In this document: positions 23,641 to 35,858 of the stretch, piece after piece
Position numbering within the stretch: position 1 is the stretch's first letter
How the letters are laid out: each line of letters opens with the position of its first letter
Source: Poecilobothrus nobilitatus
Taxonomy: Eukaryota > Arthropoda > Insecta > Diptera > Dolichopodidae
Reading direction: 5' to 3'
Length of the DNA stretch: 64,000 nucleotides
Assembly (NCBI GenBank): GCA_947095535.1
Contig: OX352774.1
Location: 236,431,825 to 236,495,824 of the forward strand
Made by a program: the position numbers and the translations under genes
The notes under the pieces: model-generated
What the model was told of the DNA's origin: nothing
What the model saw: the letters and a program-made list of their open reading frames with translations, nothing else
Database searches by the model: none

Positions 23641-26116
23641 TACAAAGGAACATGTTTCTATAGTTTGCGATTAATGTATAAAAAAAAGTTGTTTCTAAAA
23701 TCGAATTTAGTATTTTTTTTGTTTTTTAAATAATTCTGGTTTCATTTTAGAAAAATTGAACTTCAGAAAGAAAAAAAAAATCTGATATAATGAATAGATA
23801 TACTATATAGGCATTAATTTCAAAAGGTATTTATTTCAATATTGCAACTAAGCATTAAATATAAGAATCATCAATGTACAAAGAAAAAATTCAAATTTTT
23901 ATGTTTTTTTTTGCCAGATTTTTTCCAACCCACCCGTGTACACATTGATTAAATTTTTATAAAAAATTTATGATTCTTCTTTATATTCCTCAAAAACCAA
24001 AACACAAAATTAAAAATAAATAAATAATTTACGGTTCCGAAAGGGTTAATTTAATTCTAAATGATTTGACTTTAGAAAAAGAAATACATACTATGAAAAT
24101 AAAATAAGCCTTTAAAATATTATATTCTTTCTATAAAAATCAACTAATTTATTTATTGTTTATTATTTTACATAAACGCACCTATAGATTCACCAGATTG
24201 AAAAATAAATTCTTATGTTTATTAAATATTGTACCTGTTGTTGAAATTTTCATAACAGGTGTTGAAATATTTTTGTTAAAAAGAAAAATAATAACTAAGA
24301 AAAAAAAATTTACAAATCATAAAAAACCACAAAATCTTCACCTTAATTGAGCTATTTTCTGCCTTCTAATAGATGGTTTTATTGGTAAAACCAAAAAAAA
24401 AAAAATAAAAACAAAAAAAAGAAAAGAATCAAAAAAATTTTAACTTAACCTCAAAAAATTGGTTAATTTTACTAAAAAAAAGAATAACTGCAGAAGTAGA
24501 AGTATTAAACAAAAAAAAAAAAAAAAGTAAAGTAATCAAAAACTGATTTTTTTTTATTTCATCCTTAAGGGTAAAAAATAAAAAAAAAACTAAAATAAAA
24601 TAATAATAATATTTTTTTACCTTATATTTTGTACATCAAAAACTGTAATTTACTTTTAACAAACAAAAAAAAAAAAAACAAAGTAAATAAAAAAAAATCT
24701 GTTCAGGTAAACTCAGGTGCGAATTCTTTTTCCATAAATGAAACCAAAAAATAAAATTTTAAAAATATTTACTTATAATTTCTGAGGAATTACAATGAAA
24801 AATGTAACAACAAAATTTTATATTAACTTTCAAATCTTATTCTAAAGATGAAAAATGAAAAAGAATTAAGAAATTTTGTTTTTGTATTCAAATCCTTTGA
24901 GGATATAAGTTTATAATTTCTTATTCTATATCTTATAGATATTTATTTGTATTTTTTTTTTCTTTTTTTTTTTTTTTTGGTTATAAACTAATCCAAGTTA
25001 TTTTATTTTTATTAAAACCACAAATAATAATATATAAATTTGTTGGTTTTCACTTTCATCAAAGTAAAACCTCAAGAAAATATTTTTCAATTATCCTTTA
25101 TATCTTAAGAATGAGAATAATAAAAAAAAAAATTAAATATAAAGAAAAATTAAAAGGAAAAAAAAAACTGAAATTGATTTAAAATTGAAATTGAATTATC
25201 CTTGAGAATTAAAAGGTTCTTATTTATATATTTTTTTTTATTATTATGAAATTTTTTTTTTTTTTCTTTTTTTTTTTGAGGTTAAAAATGATAAAACCTG
25301 TTTACATCCATAGGATCATTTTATATTATTATAATATATTTTAATTTAATTTTTCAATGTTGACATGATTTTGATTTAAATCATAAAATAATTTTGAGGT
25401 TTGTTTTTATGTAGAAAAAATTACTTACCATCCATCAGCTAAGAACAATAACCATAACATAATTTCTTGAAAAACAACAACAATTTAAATTTTAAGTAAA
25501 AATTGAACTTCAGAATAATGACTATCGTAAATTAGATTTGAAAGGATTTTAAAAGCTTAACTAGTAATTATTACGCGTTTCGAAATACTTTTGGTATATT
25601 CCTATGAATTGAGTACGCCACCGAAGATATGGTGTAACTTAAGATTGTAAAAGTTAAAAATTTACTTAGAAATATTTGCAAGTTTTAATATTTTGTTAAG
25701 AATTTCTGTAATTCTAATGGTCTACTTGTGTTCTTTAATGATAGTATGATGGTGTTAAGAATTCTTAAGAATTTTAAATTATATTTTTATTGCATTTAAC
25801 TGGTCGAACAAAGAACTTACTTTAACCCAAAATCGTACTTTTGGTGTTTTGAACCTAAATTGATTTTATAAGCTTTTTATATTCGAAACGGCATGACCCA
25901 CATGCCAATATAGTTTGTATATTTGCAAAACCTTTGAAATGTAATATTACAAAAGCTTACATTGGAGCACAACAAAAACAAATAAGTTTTTAATGGTTCC
26001 CAATGGATCTTTTAATAATTTTCATAAAAAATTAGTGTTTTAACATTTTTATTTTAGTTATAGTAGTAAAAAAATTTTATTAGAAGGTAGGTTTTTTTTT
26101 TGTATTTGAAATAAAT
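23641..26116. other. gene-free A/T-rich stretch
   Basis: Dense homopolymer DNA, with T-runs at about 24950-24980 and 25252-25277 and A-runs at 24391, 24512 and 24665. I see no gene or element. A 64-codon frame at 24156-24350 is Lys/Asn low complexity. Confidence 0.5.
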
Positions 26117-26126
26117 ATTTCCTATT

Positions 26127-26313
26127 GAGACCTCGGTGATTTAGTGGTTAAGAGCATATAAAATACGCTGTAAACATCTAGGGAGTGTGGGTTCGAATCC
26201 CAAACACATCGTAAGAGTTATTCCACTATAGGACATTTACAGCGACGCCTGAACAGGAAAAGTTGTGTAATTTTCTGTCGACATTTATGTGGCAGAGAAA
26301 TATAAAAAAAAAA
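26127..26313 (+). mobile_element. tRNA-derived SINE
   Basis: It starts GAGACCTCGGTGATTTAGTG (tRNA-like head with A box) and has a perfect B box GGTTCGAATCC. The body includes GACATTTACAGCGACGCCTG, and it ends GGCAGAGAAAT plus poly(A). Flanks ATTTCCTATT and ATTTGCTATT differ at one base and are a likely target-site duplication. The head has diverged from the other copies (GATTTAGTGG instead of GGCCTAGTGG). Confidence 0.87.
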
Positions 26314-26323
26314 TTTGCTATTA

Positions 26324-28301
26324 TGTTATAAGACTTTTGCATTGGTATGATTATTGTTACTAAGGATAGGCGATTGCTTTCTTTTAAAGAATGATGCAAA
26401 TTTAGTCAATATATTCCAGCGAATATGAACCAAATAAGGGATTAAATTCTGTGTTTTGATGGATTTTTTTTTTAAGATAGATATTGAAAATTTAGTTGTA
26501 TTTACGAAATTTTTAACATACACTTGAAAAACAACAGAATAAACATGTAGTCTTTCATTTTGTAGATGGATTGGAAATATAACAGTTGATAATTTTTTCC
26601 CATCAAATTAACTCAGTTAAAATTTACTGAATCGTAAAACTTGATTAGCAAAACTTTTAAAATGGAAGAAAACTCCATTATATTCCTCTTTTGTTTTCAT
26701 TGTATTCCATTTTATTCAATTTCAAAAAAATAGAAAGTTGGATGATAATTTGGATAAAGCTACTATAGTGGTTTCGAAAGGTAAAATAGCTATAATTTAA
26801 TTTAAACCGCTATTACTTAAAGCCTACTGTGCTTTTGTATAAAATGGTGGAAATTATAATATAAAAACGTACTGTAAAAGTATTGGAGTCCAAAAATGGA
26901 AGTTTTAAACCCGATAACTTTCTTTAAAACATAAAAGTTGTCAGATTAGTATAAAACATATAAAACATATAAGAGATATTGGAGATCCGTAGTTTTAATA
27001 ATTATTGTATTGTAGGCCCAATAGTATTCTAAAACTAAAATTAAATATAATCATACCTTAATTTTATATTTTAATCACATTTAATGTTAAAAATTTGAAT
27101 TTCAATTCCCATCTCATTTCTTTACTAACAAAGGTGTACGCAAAAAAAAATAAAATTATTAATAAAGAAATACTGAATAAAATTCATTTTAAGGACCTTT
27201 TTTTTTTGTAAAATCAGAAATAATTTTTTTTTTGATTTCGCAAAAATAACCTGAGCCATTGGCAATATTTCGAATTTCTTGAATTTCTCAAAACAAAAAA
27301 AAAAAAAAAAATAAGAAAAAGAAATTATACAACTAGTTAATAATATTTTATTCCCTTTATATTTTTTTGACTTCAAAAAAAAAAAAACGAAAATAACAGA
27401 AAAAAAACAAAAAAGAACGAGTATGTCCTGTAGGACACAAACAAAAAGTTAAGACACAAACTTAAAATTCAAAGATTTAATTTTTTTATTATGTTTTTTT
27501 TTGTTACTCTTTTCTGGATTTTTTTATTTTTTTTTTTGGTTTTTTTCTGAAGGAGTCGTTTGTTGAAATTTTCATTTCATAATTTTCTTTTGTTTTTTCA
27601 TTTAATATTTTTTTTTGTTTGTAATATCAGCGATTTTCTTTTTTTAAAAATAATTTTGTTGTCATGAGGAAAAAGAAAATCTTGTAATTTCGCAATGTAT
27701 AAATGTTATAATGTAAAAAAAATATAAGTAAAATAAGAACAAAAACAAAGAAACCTAAGAAAAGGATTTCTTTTATGATTCTGACATTTTGAAAATTAAT
27801 TTTTAATTTTTCTTAAATATTTTAGTTTTTCTTTTGTTTGTTTGTTTTTAGTGAGAAATCATTTTTATACTTTTATAAAAAGCGTATAAAAATTTAAAAA
27901 TATATAAAATACTGTTATGAACATGCAAAAGGGGGAAAAAAATTAGGTGAAAGATAATATTATCTATTATTTTATTTTTCTAGTTATATCTAAGACACAA
28001 ACCACTTTAAAAATAAAACCAAATTAATATTATTGAAAATAAGGAAATTTTGTTTTTTTAAGGATAAATCTAAAATTCAAAATTTTCTTTTTCTTTTAGT
28101 TGAGGGTCATATTTTTGTTTTCTTTAAAACCGGGTTCATTTGCTTCTCATTTCATTTTCTTTGAGTTAATTTTGGGATTTTAAAATTTGTTAACATCTTT
28201 ATAGTTTTAGGTTAATCCTAATATTTTATTTAACAACGACCATGAAAAAAACTATACATCATTTTCTGCCACTTTGTGGACAATTTAAAAGAAGAGCGAC
28301 A
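26324..28301. other. gene-free A/T-rich stretch
   Basis: No gene is supported. Long A- and T-runs (27295-27311, 27371-27386, 27480-27545) dominate the second half. Minus frames at 26326-26523 and 27125-27376 show no domain. Confidence 0.5.
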
Positions 28302-28743
28302 TGTAATATCGAATTTTTTATTCCTGCTTTACAAAATGTCGTCATGACAAGATCCCACTATTGTTAAAAATCCCGTTTTCCTTATAAAAATTCCACTCGA
28401 TTTTAATTTAATATACTTTTATTACTTTTATTTTTTATTATGGGTATTCATGATATGTACCTTTTTCTCAGAGTATATATATATGTATGTATAACGTTGT
28501 AAAATAGGAATGATTTTAGAGTTAATCACAAAATCAGGGTTTCAATAATATGTTTAGCGGGGTTTTGCTGGCGTACTTATCACAATTTTCCTCACTATTT
28601 GAAATGCTTTGTTCTTTAAATATGTGTGTACAAAAAATTATTATAGGAAGGAGTTTATTAAGAAGGATTTTATTTTGGCGGAATTTTGAAAAGCGAAAAA
28701 TTGGAAAACGGGATTTCGTAAATGCGGGATTAAAAAATATTGA
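28302..28743. mobile_element. possible 440-bp inverted-repeat element
   Basis: The left side contains TTTTTTATTCCTGCTTTACA and CCCGTTTTCC. The reverse complement of the right side contains TTTTTTAATCCCGCATTTAC and CCCGTTTTCC, so the flanks are imperfect inverted partners. The interior includes the 35-bp MITE module (about 28505-28543). No target-site duplication was found, so boundaries and class are tentative. Confidence 0.35.
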
Positions 28744-29787
28744 CTATTACCAGATCTATTGAAAATGTTTGATGCTTCCTAAACCCATATTATGTTCAAT
28801 TAGACCTTTTTATATTTAAATAAATTTTATATCTTTCAGTAAATTCGATAGGTCTAATTTTAAAAGAGATAATCTATTAAAAGAAACATTAGTTTTCATT
28901 ACTAATAAAAACAAATATCAAGGATATATTATAAAATTATTTAACAATATTTTAATTTCATTTGTTAAAATATTATCTTAAACTTTATTTATTGTTCATA
29001 TTCAATATTCATTGAAAAACCATTAATTTATGAAAATATAATTGTAACATATTAACTGAACACAAAACCTTAAAATAGAATCATAAATTTTTATAATTTA
29101 TAACTTATTTCTTTACATAAAATTCAAAAAAAAAACATGAATTTATGCAAGTATGTACGTTAATTTTCATTAAAAATTTACATTGTAATAAAAAAGAAAA
29201 CAAAAAAAATTAAAATATCCTATTTTTTTATTTTTTTGAAACAAAACATTTGTAAAAATGTTTTTTTTTTGCATATTAAAATATATTAGAAAATTTTTAT
29301 AACAATGCTTTGGTATTTTTATCGTTATTATAATAACAGTTTTTTCTGTAATAGGTTTGAAGAACAAATCATCAGAATGTTCTTCATTAGAAAAATTTAA
29401 GAAGTGAAAACGAGATGATGTTTGAAACACATAAAGAAGATCTTGGCCCACTTGGAGTCATTAAAGATTAAGAATGCCAATTGAAATCATATCAGTATTT
29501 TTTTGATCCTAAAGCACTAAAATTTAAAAGTTCTCTTGAATTATTAAAATAATATAAAAACTTATAAAAACTGAAGATTCGCAGCAAATAAATACAACAA
29601 AACTTCGACTTTCAAAATTTGTTAAAACGAAAAATTTGTTAAAATAACAAAAGATCAATCCTTCCTTTCTTCAATTTTTTCTTTCTTCAACTACTTCCAT
29701 AATCATTGTGTTTCTCATTTTATTTTCAAAACAAAGCTTTTTAAAAACTGCTTTCATCGACAGCCGATAGATTTAAAAGACCTTTTT
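28744..29787. other. gene-free A/T-rich stretch
   Basis: The 93-codon minus frame at 29170-29451 has a mixed-composition start (MGQDLLYVFQTSSRFHF) that turns into Lys/Phe low complexity. I do not recognise it and do not call it. The rest is A/T-rich with a pyrimidine tract at about 29660-29710. Confidence 0.4.
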
Positions 29788-30375
29788 TACATTACTGTTA
29801 CAGCACGAAGTTCCTCTAAGGTAGTAATGGGCTATAACCAACTAAACACCACCACCATTTTAAACCAAACTTTAGGATGGGCCTTTAATACAAAATGTAT
29901 AGTTTGATTTTAGGGATAGGGATGTAGGAAGGATTTCTGGGAAAATAAGGATTAGGAAATTTGGGATTAAGGTGGATGGGTATGAAAATTTGGAGGGGAA
30001 TTTCGAAGAAAGATGTTAATATTCTTCTTATATCTTTTTATATCGTACATATATGAGTCACTAATTTTGGGAAACACATAGGATGGTATATGGTTCCAAA
30101 TCCGCGATGTGCGTATTACAAACGAAATTCCATAAGCTGTGTTACGCTATGTTGAAAGCTCACTACAGTGTAGGGATGAGCATCTGTTACACTCCTTGTT
30201 TCGCGCTGGAAAACTTTGAGTGGTGGCATTAATTGTTTAATTTCTTTAGAACAGTCCTACGAGGTATGTATAAAATAAGGTAACCACCAAACTGTACGGC
30301 GGTGGTTAAGTGGAGTGAGCGATGAGGTAACACTGGGATCATTAATGAGACGAAAAGCTCTTTTTTGTACTTCAC
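29788..30375 (-). pseudogene. LINE ORF2 C-terminus plus 3' UTR relic
   Basis: One minus-strand frame from 30370 to 30000 reads KRAFRLINDPSV, then LTPLNHRRTVW, KEIKQLMPPLKVFQRE, DAHPYTVVSFQHS, and ends YDIKRYKKNINIFLR. It is interrupted by two in-frame stops. The order KRA-RLI, L-HRR, ELIPPL, HP-TV and a late FK-basic run is the post-polymerase tail of jockey/CR1-like non-LTR retrotransposons. The LWN-LP motif is degraded. Below 30000 lies the 3' UTR (TTTAGGATGGGCCTTTAATA on plus), which identifies the non-coding copies at 8.8, 21.3 and 34.2 kb. It is 5'-truncated and inactive; the clade is not resolved. Confidence 0.7.
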
Positions 30376-30759
30376 TTTACTGTTTGAATTTATAAAAATT
30401 TCAAACAATAAAGTTCCATCCCTATATCTCTTTATTACAGAAAGAGTTCTAATTCTGATGGTTTGTAGATTCTCTTTTTATTTTAAAACCGAGTGTTATT
30501 TTAAGAGTATACTAAACTGTAAGAGTAAAACATGTAATTTGGCTATCTCCAACTACAAATCTATAGGAAAACACTAATGTGGGTTTGTAATTTTAACAAC
30601 TCAAAATATGAATGTTAATCACCTTTGATGCCCATTTAGTTACAAAACTTTCCCAAGAAAAATGCATTTTGAAACACATTTATTATTTAATAATAGTTTT
30701 TGTTTTTTGAGTTTTAAATCAGTTGGAAAGCAAGTTTGTTGTTCTGCAGGTACACGAAG

Positions 30760-31175
30760 TTGTGGTCGAATCTAAACCAACAAAAAATAGGGAACCTACA
30801 AATAGTTTCAGATAAATTTTGGTTGAATTTTATAACTCTAGCTTTATTGGTTTTTGTGCTATTGTTCCCAAGGTTCAATTCAAAATTTTTATTTTTATAT
30901 GAACAAATTCGGCATAAAAATGTTCGTTGTTCGAAAGGTAAAATATATTTTGCTTGAATTTTATGACTCTAGCTTTATTAGTTTTTGAGTTATGGGTGGA
31001 ACGGACGGACAGATAGACACACGTAACTAAATCTACTTAGAATTCAATCCCCAGCAAGAATATTTATACTTTTCTATATCTATCATGCCTAAATCAATGC
31101 GTTACAAACGCAAAAAAAATGTTGATGTACGCGTGAACTATTGTTCTGTACGGGTATAGAAAAAGCAATAACAGT
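30760..31175 (+). repeat. dispersed fly-like repeat with ACGG tail
   Basis: GAATTTTATAACTCTAGCTT (30824) recurs as GAATTTTATGACTCTAGCTT (30956), a 132-bp internal duplication. After GAGTTATGGGTGG come GGACGGACAG, CTAAATCTACTTAGAATTC, CAGCAAGAATATTTATACTT and finally TGTACGGGTATAGAAAAAGC. A GGACGGACA-(TA)AATCGACTTAGAATT-CAAGAATATATATACTTT-ACGGGTATA order is one I know from non-coding repeats in flies. The class is not clear to me, and no transposase is visible. Confidence 0.5.
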
Positions 31176-33324
31176 AGGGCAACAGAATTTCCAGTAAAAA
31201 TACTAAAGGTCTTAGAACACTTAAAATGATTTCTGAATTAAGAATTTTTAATAGTGCTCGTTTTAATTATACAAAACTTAGAAGAGTTCGTTAAGTTAAA
31301 AGAGTTCTCACTTTCAAAACTTAGAATAGTTCATACAGCAAAGTGTGACCACATAAAAGTTTCCTTAGTAAAGTTTAACAATTTGTGTGATTTGTGAAAG
31401 AATTAATCAAAATATAGAAATATATTTTTAAATTAAAAAAACGATTGCGAAATTTTAAGTTTATACTACTGTACCTAATATTGCTAATATTCTTAGTTTT
31501 ACCAACGATCTGACACTAAAAATCTATTTACTATGCAACACAACACCTGTAACTAATCAACCAACCCAACAAACTAACGAACAAACGTAAGAAAAGCCTC
31601 TATTATTAAATTTGTTTGCCATAAAAAAAAAAAAAAGAAAAAACCAAATAAATAAATAAAAGAACAAAAAATACTCTCCAATTCATTTTCATGATTAATG
31701 TTACAATTTTTCAATAAATTATTTAATATTTCTTATTTTCTTCTATTTTTTTTTATTTTTTTTTTTTTATTTTTAATTTGTAAAAGGTATAATAATAGTC
31801 TACACAATATAAAATTCTACAAAAAAAAAATAAAACAAAAAATATATTGTAGACATTTTATAATACATATATATATAAAATTTACATAATATTATATTCA
31901 AACGACTTTTAATTTTAAGTATCTATAGATATTTAAAATAGAATAAATAAAATTTATTTAAAATAATTTCAGTTGTAAATCAAAACTTCAAAAAAAAAAA
32001 TAAAAAATAAAAATAACAAAGAAAAAAGAACAGTTAGAAAAAGTTTTAGAAAATTTATTGAAATTTTCTTTTTTAAAATATGCCTCAATGCATGATCTGA
32101 TATTATGAAAGGAGAGTGAAATATAAAAAGACACATTAAAACAGGGCTGAATGAGTTAAAATTTAAAATAAAGAAAATGACTTTCACCTGAACTAATACT
32201 TGCATTTAAAAAATTTTTAACATTGAGAAATGAGTTAAATTTGGTTAGCTGCCCGGATTTTATTTAGAATATTGGTTGTATCACTATAAACGTTCTTAAC
32301 TATACTTGAGAATTTTAATTTAAATAGATTTTTTCTACCAACAATTTATAATTTTTAACAAATTAAATAAACATCTTATACCATCTATACCATTTAAACC
32401 CATTGTAAATGTATTTCTGTGCATTGAATTCCCGAAAAAAATTTAAGTCTAGTAACATTTATTTACTTTTACGAAGATAAGTCACTTTATATTCGACATC
32501 TGTCAATGTCAATTTTTTTCATTAAATGATCTTTTTTTGTTTGGTGACACCTTAATCAGTATTATATTCCACATTTAATGACAATATTTTATTTTTAATA
32601 CTTCCTTAAGAATTCATATAAGTTCTTTGAAATCTGTTCGAAATTTAGAGTTTCAACTTGATTTTTTTTTTTGAAGTTTTATGTATCTATTTACTTACGC
32701 ATTATAAAATAATAAATAGACTTCTTGTTTGACTTACTTCGTAACAAAAGTCAGATCATATTATTTTTCTTTGGATTGTACCAAATTTGTATTTCATATT
32801 TCGAACTCTCCTGGTATCCAAGAAGTTCGATATGAATCTTCTAAAATGTTATACAAATTCAAATTAATCTTTTGAAATTCAATATATACAAATGTGAATC
32901 TACACAGCCCTGTCCAACACATCATATAAATTATCATTTAAGTAATCTAAAGAAAATATTTAAAATTTGTATCTACTAAAAATACTAATTGTTGCCAAAT
33001 GTATCTTATATAACAAAAAAAAAAGGGCATAAAACTAAAATTTATTGTAATAGAACAGCAAGAAATAAAAGAAAAAACAAAAATCGGAACAATAAAGGAC
33101 ATTCATTTAATTAAGACACAACATGTTTATTATTATCATTTTCGAATATAATATTTTCACCTCCAATTTTTACCCACATCTTTCTTTCATATTTCTTCTT
33201 CTCATACCATCTATTTTTTTATGTTTTTTTTTTACTCCTCCTCTCTTAAATCACACATTTACTATCTCATTTATTTTGAATTATGTCCTTTTTAGTTATT
33301 TTGTATATGTAATTATATACACAG

Positions 33325-33364
<40 letters not shown>

Positions 33365-34199
33365 CACTTTAAAATTAGTTGAATTTAAATATTTCAATAT
33401 TGCACGTTCATTATCCTTCTTCATATTATTTTATAGCTCATATACCAACATACAAACAACTTTATACAATTATATATGTGTATGTTCTTTCTTTTTCTAT
33501 CTTTTTATAATAATAACTAAATTAAGAACAGAAAATATTGAAAATTATAAATTTTCATTTTATGAAAATAAATGAATGAACATAAAAATGAATAAAATCG
33601 ATTTGAAATAATGTCGTATTTACCGATTCTTCAATAATATATTCATGTTCTACCCGAAAAACATAATATTAAAATAAATAATATTTACCGTTTACCGTAT
33701 ACTTAAAGAAAAAAGATGGAGAATTTAATAATAATTGATAGAAAGAATGGTAAGAAAGAAGAAATTAAATGGAATAATAATAATAATTATAGACAAATGG
33801 CATTACTTTTAGTGATGTTAATTAGGCAAACATTAAACAATGAGATAAAAAGAGATAGTTATATTGTATTAATAATAAGAAATAATAAAATAAGGTTAAA
33901 TATTTTTTTTTGTATAGATAGGAATTAGTGTTATTTCATTAAGATTTGATATTGTCAATTTGACATTTATTGAAAGCTATTTAAGGTCTCACTTCAAAAG
34001 AAAAGTCAAACGTCTTAGAAATTCTTATGAATTTAAATCAAAAACGTTAATGGGGAAGCAAGAGATTATAAATATAACTAACCAATGCAATTCTAAAGAA
34101 AACGATGGGAAGAAGAACAGTTCAAAAACAGCATGTGGTAATTCATATGTGTATGTTCTAATGAAATTTAAAACATATGTCATCTCTTCATAATAACTC
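31176..34199. other. gene-free A/T-rich stretch
   Basis: No gene is supported. The longest open frame in the window (150 codons, 33123-33575) is Phe/Ile/Tyr-rich and crosses a (TA)n run (33329-33361), so it is a composition artefact. Frames at 33716-33928 and 33960-34193 are Lys/Asn-rich with no domain. A donor-like AATG|GTAAGA occurs near 33750 without a supported exon. Confidence 0.5.
33329..33361. repeat. (TA)n microsatellite
   Basis: About 16 uninterrupted TA dinucleotides. They encode the Tyr-Ile run of the overlapping spurious frame. Confidence 0.93.
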
Positions 34200-34450
34200 T
34201 CCAAGTATTTTTCTTCATCCTACATAATTCCAATTATCTTAAAACTCAATTTCTCTACCATCCTTTGCACATCCCTATCCACAAAAGCAAACTGTATATT
34301 ATATCACTTTTTATTAAGGAACCCATTCTAAAGTTGGGTTTTAAATCTGACGACTTTGGTTGTTTAAAGATCGAAACTACCCACAGAAACCTCATGCAGT
34401 TCCTTTCAGTAACTTTCGATATTTTCCACCGTCCCTCGCAAAAACAAGAT
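34200..34450 (+). mobile_element. LINE 3' tail fragment
   Basis: In plus orientation CATCCCTATCC, AAACTGTATATTATATCA, GGAACCCATTCTAAAGTTGG, GACTTTGGTTGTTTAAAG and CTCATGCAGTTCCTTTCAGT follow in order. They match the reverse complements of the tails at 8.8, 21.3 and 29.8 kb. A short direct repeat (CACCGTCCCTCGCAAAAAC near 34428 and CACCGTCCCTTGCAAGAAAC near 34493) lies at and just beyond the end. The overlapping 103- and 91-codon frames on opposite strands are spurious. Confidence 0.5.
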
Positions 34451-35369
34451 AATAAAAAACTATATATAGCTTCATTCATCCTTTTATGTTTTACACCGTC
34501 CCTTGCAAGAAACGTATTAATATGCAAAATAAAAATATAGCGCGATGGTTTATGCAGTACCTTCACATAACATCTGACTGAGGCAGGCTAAATACGTTGA
34601 CTTAATTATCATAGAATTAATTTGATTTACTATCTTACTGTAAATTCACTTTTTAAAATCATTGGGAATAGTTAGAAAATAAGTTAATGTAAAAATGGTA
34701 ATAAAGAGGAGCATCATTGAAATTAAAATGAGTTTAATTTTATGAAGACATGTACTATGCGATGAAATATAATAATTACGATGAGCCCAATATTATATTA
34801 TGTTACTTCATTAATGAGGGTGTAAAAACTGATTGACAATAAATGTTTGTTGGAGATAAGAAAAAGTTAAAGACAAAGTTGAAGAAGAAAAAGTTAGAAG
34901 AATAAATTACAAAAATCATTTTTTTTTTTTAAAAAACAAGGTAGGTACTGTACAATTCATTTTATAGTAAAATTCTAATACATATTGATGTTTAATCAAT
35001 TTGCACAATAAATAACTATACTATTATTGGTTATGGAGTATTATTTTATTAGTTAATTAGTATATAAACAGGGTGGCTCAAGTAAATAGAAAGAATTTTA
35101 TTAATAATGTAGAGATTTATTAAATTTCCCCAAGGAACTTACTTTGGTTTCTTTTTGATTAAATAAAGATCTTTAACATAGTATATCAAGTATTTTACAT
35201 ATTTGACAATTGAAAATTTCAAAATTTAATTCACGACTATTTTTCATAAACTTAATTTGAAACCTTCTAATAGTTTATTTGACACATGAAACCGTACTCC
35301 CATTCTATTAAAAAAAAGAATCAAATGAGGAAAATGTTTAGATTCAATATAAGTGTTTCATTTTATATT
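34451..35369. other. gene-free A/T-rich stretch
   Basis: Only A/T-rich DNA is seen, with a T-run near 34919. Nothing is recognised. Confidence 0.5.
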
Positions 35370-35600
35370 ATCAGAGTCAGTTGGCGGCAAACCATGGAGA
35401 ACATTGGAATTAAAAACATCAATTACAAAACTTGTCAACTTCTTCTTCTTTTATTTCGTTCACCTAACATTTTTTTAATTTAGTTTGAATCTTATGTAAG
35501 ATGATTACTTTATTTTGCTGTTTCCACTGTGTTCCCTAAACTTGGTGATACTTATATATTAACACCCAAATATTTAAGGTGTACATTAATAAATTATATA
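35370..35600 (-). pseudogene. possible reverse-transcriptase relic
   Basis: One minus-strand frame reads HLKYLGVNI, stop, VSPSLGNTVETAK, then several stops, then LGERNKRRRS and LMFLIPMFSMVCRQ. The order YLGV, basic KRRR block and a hydrophobic block matches the region just after the catalytic core of R1/LOA/jockey-type reverse transcriptases (YLGV-D--L-F--H---A, then P-----RRLL, then V--S-LLYGAP-W). At least five stops occur in about 75 codons. I offer this as plausible rather than certain. A SINE sits immediately beside it. Confidence 0.33.
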
Positions 35601-35657
35601 ATTCGTCCATAATTCCGAATAATTGAAAAACAACTTTCATTCTCCAATCTTAATTTT

Positions 35658-35845
35658 TTTTTTTATTGCATTCCTATGCCACATAAATGTGGACAAGAAA
35701 TTACACAGCCTTTCCTGTTCAGGTGTAGCTGTAAATGTCGTAAGGGGGAATAACTCTTTCGACGTGTGTGGGATTCGAACCCACACTCCCTCAGTGTTTA
35801 CAGCGTGTTTTATACTCTCTTACTCACTAGGCCACCGAGACCCCT
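35658..35845 (-). mobile_element. tRNA-derived SINE with 13-bp target duplication
   Basis: The minus strand has the tRNA-like head (GGGTCTCGGTGGCCTAGTGA), a B box GGGTTCGAATCCCACACACG, the family body, and poly(A) at 35654-35664 (T-run on plus). The perfect direct repeat CAATCTTAATTTT flanks it (35645-35657, 35846-35858). That shows a relatively recent LINE-mediated insertion. The 81-codon plus frame across it is spurious. Confidence 0.92.
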
Positions 35846-35858
35846 CAATCTTAATTTT

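Noticed and set aside
33123..33575. 150-codon plus-strand open frame, the longest in the window
   Set aside because: Phe/Ile/Tyr low complexity crossing a (TA)n run; no domain, no splice or promoter support.
33123..33600. Mitochondrial insertion (NUMT)
   Set aside because: Hydrophobic A/T-rich frames suggested it, but no recognisable mitochondrial protein or rRNA motifs follow.
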